Shown here piece after piece: positions 62,204 to 64,000 of a stretch of 64,000 nucleotides of DNA; positions within the stretch are counted from its first letter, which is position 1, and every line of letters begins with the position of its first letter. The DNA comes from VAZQ01 sp963744275 (GTDB lineage: Bacteria; Pseudomonadota; Alphaproteobacteria; Rhizobiales; Xanthobacteraceae), in contig CAVUSX010000019.1 in assembly GCA_963744275.1 (NCBI GenBank), positions 434,001-498,000 of the forward strand, in the 5' to 3' direction. A program made the position numbers and the translations under genes. The notes below the pieces were generated by a model. That model did not search any database. It was not told where the DNA came from and worked only from the letters and a program-made list of their open reading frames with translations.

Positions 62204-62872
62204 ATGGATCAGGGTGTGCCTACGGGCGGCGAAATCTTCATCGTGGATGACGATCCGGCGGTCCGGAAAATGCTGTCGATCGTGTTCGCGCAGGCGGGTT
62301 TTCATGCGACCTGCTTCGCCGAGGGGGCGGCGCTGCTGGCGAGCGCGCATCTGGTCATTCCCGCCTGCATCATTCTCGACGTCAATATTCCGGGCCGATC
62401 CGGGCTCGATATTCTCAAGCAGCTCAATGCGGAGGAGTATCCGGCGCCGATCTTCGTGATTTCCGGTGAGGGAGACATTCCCATGGCGGTCGATGCGATC
62501 CGCAATGGCGCGCTCGATTTCATCGAGAAGCCGTTCCGCGCCGGCACCGTCGTCGCCCGCGTCAAGGAGAGCATCGAGGCCTGGAAGCAGCGTCAAAAGG
62601 ACGCCACCGCCTCCACTACGCCATCGACGGGGATTTTAGGACGCGAGCCGTTGACCCGCCGCGAGCGCGACGTGCTGACCCTGATCGTCGGCGGTGCTTC
62701 CAGCAAGGAAGCCGGCCGGCAGCTCGGAATCAGCCCCCGAACGGTCGAGTTTCATCGGGCGCGGATCGTCGAGAAGTTCGATGCCAAGAACACCGCCGAC
62801 CTGATCCGGATCGTCATGAGCCGGCGTTCCCAAGATGATTCGCCCAGCTCCGGAATTGCAGCGTCAATTTGA
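62204..62872 (+). CDS. FixJ/NarL-type response regulator
   Basis: A 222-residue two-domain transcription factor. The receiver has FIVDDDPAVRKMLSIVF with the acidic pocket, phospho-acceptor D59 in CIILDVNIPGRSGLDIL, the switch residue in VISGEGDIPMAVDAI and K109 region in IEKPF. The LuxR-type helix-turn-helix is LTRRERDVLTLIVGGASSKE and SPRTVEFHRARIVEKFDA. This is the FixJ layout used with PAS histidine kinases in oxygen, nitrate or light sensing. No kinase gene is adjacent, so it is an orphan here. The next gene on the minus strand overlaps its last 59 bases tail to tail. Confidence 0.92.
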   Translation: MDQGVPTGGEIFIVDDDPAVRKMLSIVFAQAGFHATCFAEGAALLASAHLVIPACIILDVNIPGRSGLDILKQLNAEEYPAPIFVISGEGDIPMAVDAIRNGALDFIEKPFRAGTVVARVKESIEAWKQRQKDATASTTPSTGILGREPLTRRERDVLTLIVGGASSKEAGRQLGISPRTVEFHRARIVEKFDAKNTADLIRIVMSRRSQDDSPSSGIAASI

Positions 62873-63047
62873 GCCGGTCGAGCCCGCGCGCGGCGTGGCC
62901 GGCGAGAGCGTCGGCCCAATGCGTCGATCGGCGTCTCTGGACCTGGTAGACCTGCTTGCAGAGCTTGGAGCAGAAGCGCCGGCTCCAGAGGCTGCGCGTG
63001 ACGAGGCCGAATTTTCCGCCGCAGCAATCACATTGGTTCGGTCTCAT
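62814..63047 (-). CDS. Small zinc-ribbon-like protein
   Basis: A 77-residue protein starting MRPNQCDCCGGKFGLVTRSL, with WSRRFCSKLCKQVYQVQRRR after it. The CxCC ... CxxxC arrangement would bind one zinc. Similar short proteins (CxxC-x-FGL ... FCSKxCK) are frequent and uncharacterised in Bradyrhizobium-like genomes. Its 3' end overlaps that of the FixJ-like gene by 59 bp on the opposite strand. Confidence 0.65.
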   Translation of the reverse strand: MRPNQCDCCGGKFGLVTRSLWSRRFCSKLCKQVYQVQRRRSTHWADALAGHAARGLDRLKLTLQFRSWANHLGNAGS

Positions 63048-63287
63048 CGCGCTGCACTCCTCGTCCGGTGGCCCCTTCGCGGTCCCCCTCGCGGTCCGCC
63101 GCTGTTCGCGCGGCGCAGATCCTCGGGGTCGCAGGCTCGGGTTGTTGGAGTGCACTTGAGCACAAACGTCTATAATAACCGCTAAAGATACCTTTGCGGG
63201 CAAATACCAGGGAGCCCGCAGCGGTCACTGCCGGCGCTGCTTTCGCCCACGCGTCCGTGGCAGGACCCCTTGAAGAATTTGTAAACC

Positions 63288-63560
63288 ATGCGGATGAAGT
63301 TGGTGGCGGTCTGCTTGATGACGGCCCGCGGTCGTGGTGGCGGCCGAGAGCCGGATATCTTCGTTCCGGTGGCCGGGGGCTGGGGACGCCGCGGCTCCAC
63401 CAATGTGCGGCTCGTGCCGGCCGACGCCGCGACGCTCGAGAGCGCCCTCACCATGGCGTGGCGCAACGTCGCGTCGCAGGCCGTCGTCAAGCACCGGGAT
63501 GGCGTTCGCGCCGCCGACGCCGGCCGAACAGGCAGTCGCCGCGCGCCGAGACCGCGTTGA
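63288..63560 (+). pseudogene. Remnant of a MmcQ/YjbR-family gene
   Basis: The stretch coding for EPDIFVPVAGGWGRRGSTNV, RLVPADAATLESALTMAWRN and VASQAVVKH matches the C-terminal half of MmcQ/YjbR DNA-binding-like proteins. The N-terminal half (normally about 60-70 residues) is not found upstream in any frame; the frame opens at an ATG at 63288 with unrelated sequence. The gene therefore appears truncated, and the last 25 codons after it look random. Confidence 0.55.
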
Positions 63561-63780
63561 GCACCGACCAGTCAAACAACAGGTTGTCGGCGAATTCACT
63601 TTCCGCTTGAATCGAAAATGATGCTCGCTGCCGCCGCGGCATCCGGCGATTCCTACGGGTTTCTGCTTATCGGCGGTAGCCGGCTCTCCCGCTCGAGCAC
63701 GCGGCAGGCTTTTTTCCCGTGCGGCCCGGAACCCGATGGAAAATCAGGCGTTGACCCCGAATTTGTCGGGGGATTTCGAT

Positions 63781-63990
63781 ATGCCGAGTTCCATGGACCT
63801 GCGTCGGCAGGCTGCGCGTTGCCTGCGGATTGCCGCGAGCTTCGAGGATCAAAGCGTCGTTGAGGCCCTGCTCGCGATGGCGGACGAGTTCAGCGCCAAA
63901 GCCGACGAAATCGATCCCAGCCTGGAGCATGGCCGCCGCGCTCCGGTCCCCGGCGAGGGGCTCGGCGGCGCCGGCCCGGCCGGCAAGTGA
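63781..63990 (+). CDS. Small conserved helical protein, unknown
   Basis: A 69-residue protein from the ATG at 63781, which has GGGGGA six bases upstream; a longer in-frame start at 63736 is less likely. The core SMDLRRQAARCLRIAASFED and QSVVEALLAMADEFSAKADE forms two amphipathic helices. Many near-identical small proteins exist in Bradyrhizobium relatives, several per genome, with no known function. Confidence 0.65.
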   Translation: MPSSMDLRRQAARCLRIAASFEDQSVVEALLAMADEFSAKADEIDPSLEHGRRAPVPGEGLGGAGPAGK

Positions 63991-64000
63991 TTGTGCTACT

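Overview
The window is GC-rich chromosomal DNA from an alphaproteobacterium of the order Hyphomicrobiales (Rhizobiales), probably close to the Bradyrhizobiaceae or Xanthobacteraceae. The evidence is a complete acpXL-to-lpxXL cluster for very-long-chain-fatty-acid lipid A, DUF2865 and DUF1236 proteins, a FixJ-type regulator, a remnant of the MRRREFITLL signal-peptide family, and several GC-rich palindromic dispersed repeats. No rRNA or tRNA gene and no CRISPR array was seen.

Layout. 1-9 kb: a sensor kinase cut by the window edge, a 3-hydroxyisobutyrate dehydrogenase-like enzyme, ApbC/Mrp, MoaA, a PEGA lipoprotein, phosphoglycolate phosphatase, RpiA and glutathione reductase. 8.6-18.4 kb: class II DAHP synthase, an outer-membrane barrel, DgkA, NadE, a cytochrome/beta-propeller gene, DUF2865, MaiA and a MarR regulator. 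18.6-28.5 kb: a possible leader peptide and attenuator, cysS with a corrupted centre, a GNAT enzyme, a 38-residue membrane peptide, CimA, a LOG protein, an Atm1-type exporter, Psd, PssA and a glutathione transferase. 28.5-35.8 kb: MmsA, a MotA/MotB-like pair, Kup, a rhodanese and a polyamine-binding protein. 36.1-41.4 kb: lpxXL, adhXL, fabF1XL, fabF2XL, fabZXL and acpXL, all on the minus strand. They would make and attach the C28 hydroxy acyl chain of lipid A.

42-56 kb looks accessory: small secreted proteins, a copper pair (DUF2946-like plus PCu(A)C), a deoxyribohydrolase-like/TPR protein resembling bacterial relatives of the ASK1 regulatory region, three secreted enzymes or binding proteins, an IS5/IS1182-type transposase, and a set of related secreted proteins with a DUF6152 protein. 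56-64 kb: an EutA-like reactivase without its lyase, a DUF1236 protein, an HMG-CoA-lyase-like plus CoA-transferase operon, a FixJ-like regulator and small proteins.

A recurring feature is single-base frameshifts in otherwise well-conserved genes: at least eleven, five of them inside 2 kb of the lipid A cluster, plus a scrambled patch in cysS. Nearly all sit in runs of two or three identical bases. That pattern points to sequencing or assembly error more than to gene decay, and it should be resolved before any of these genes is called dead.
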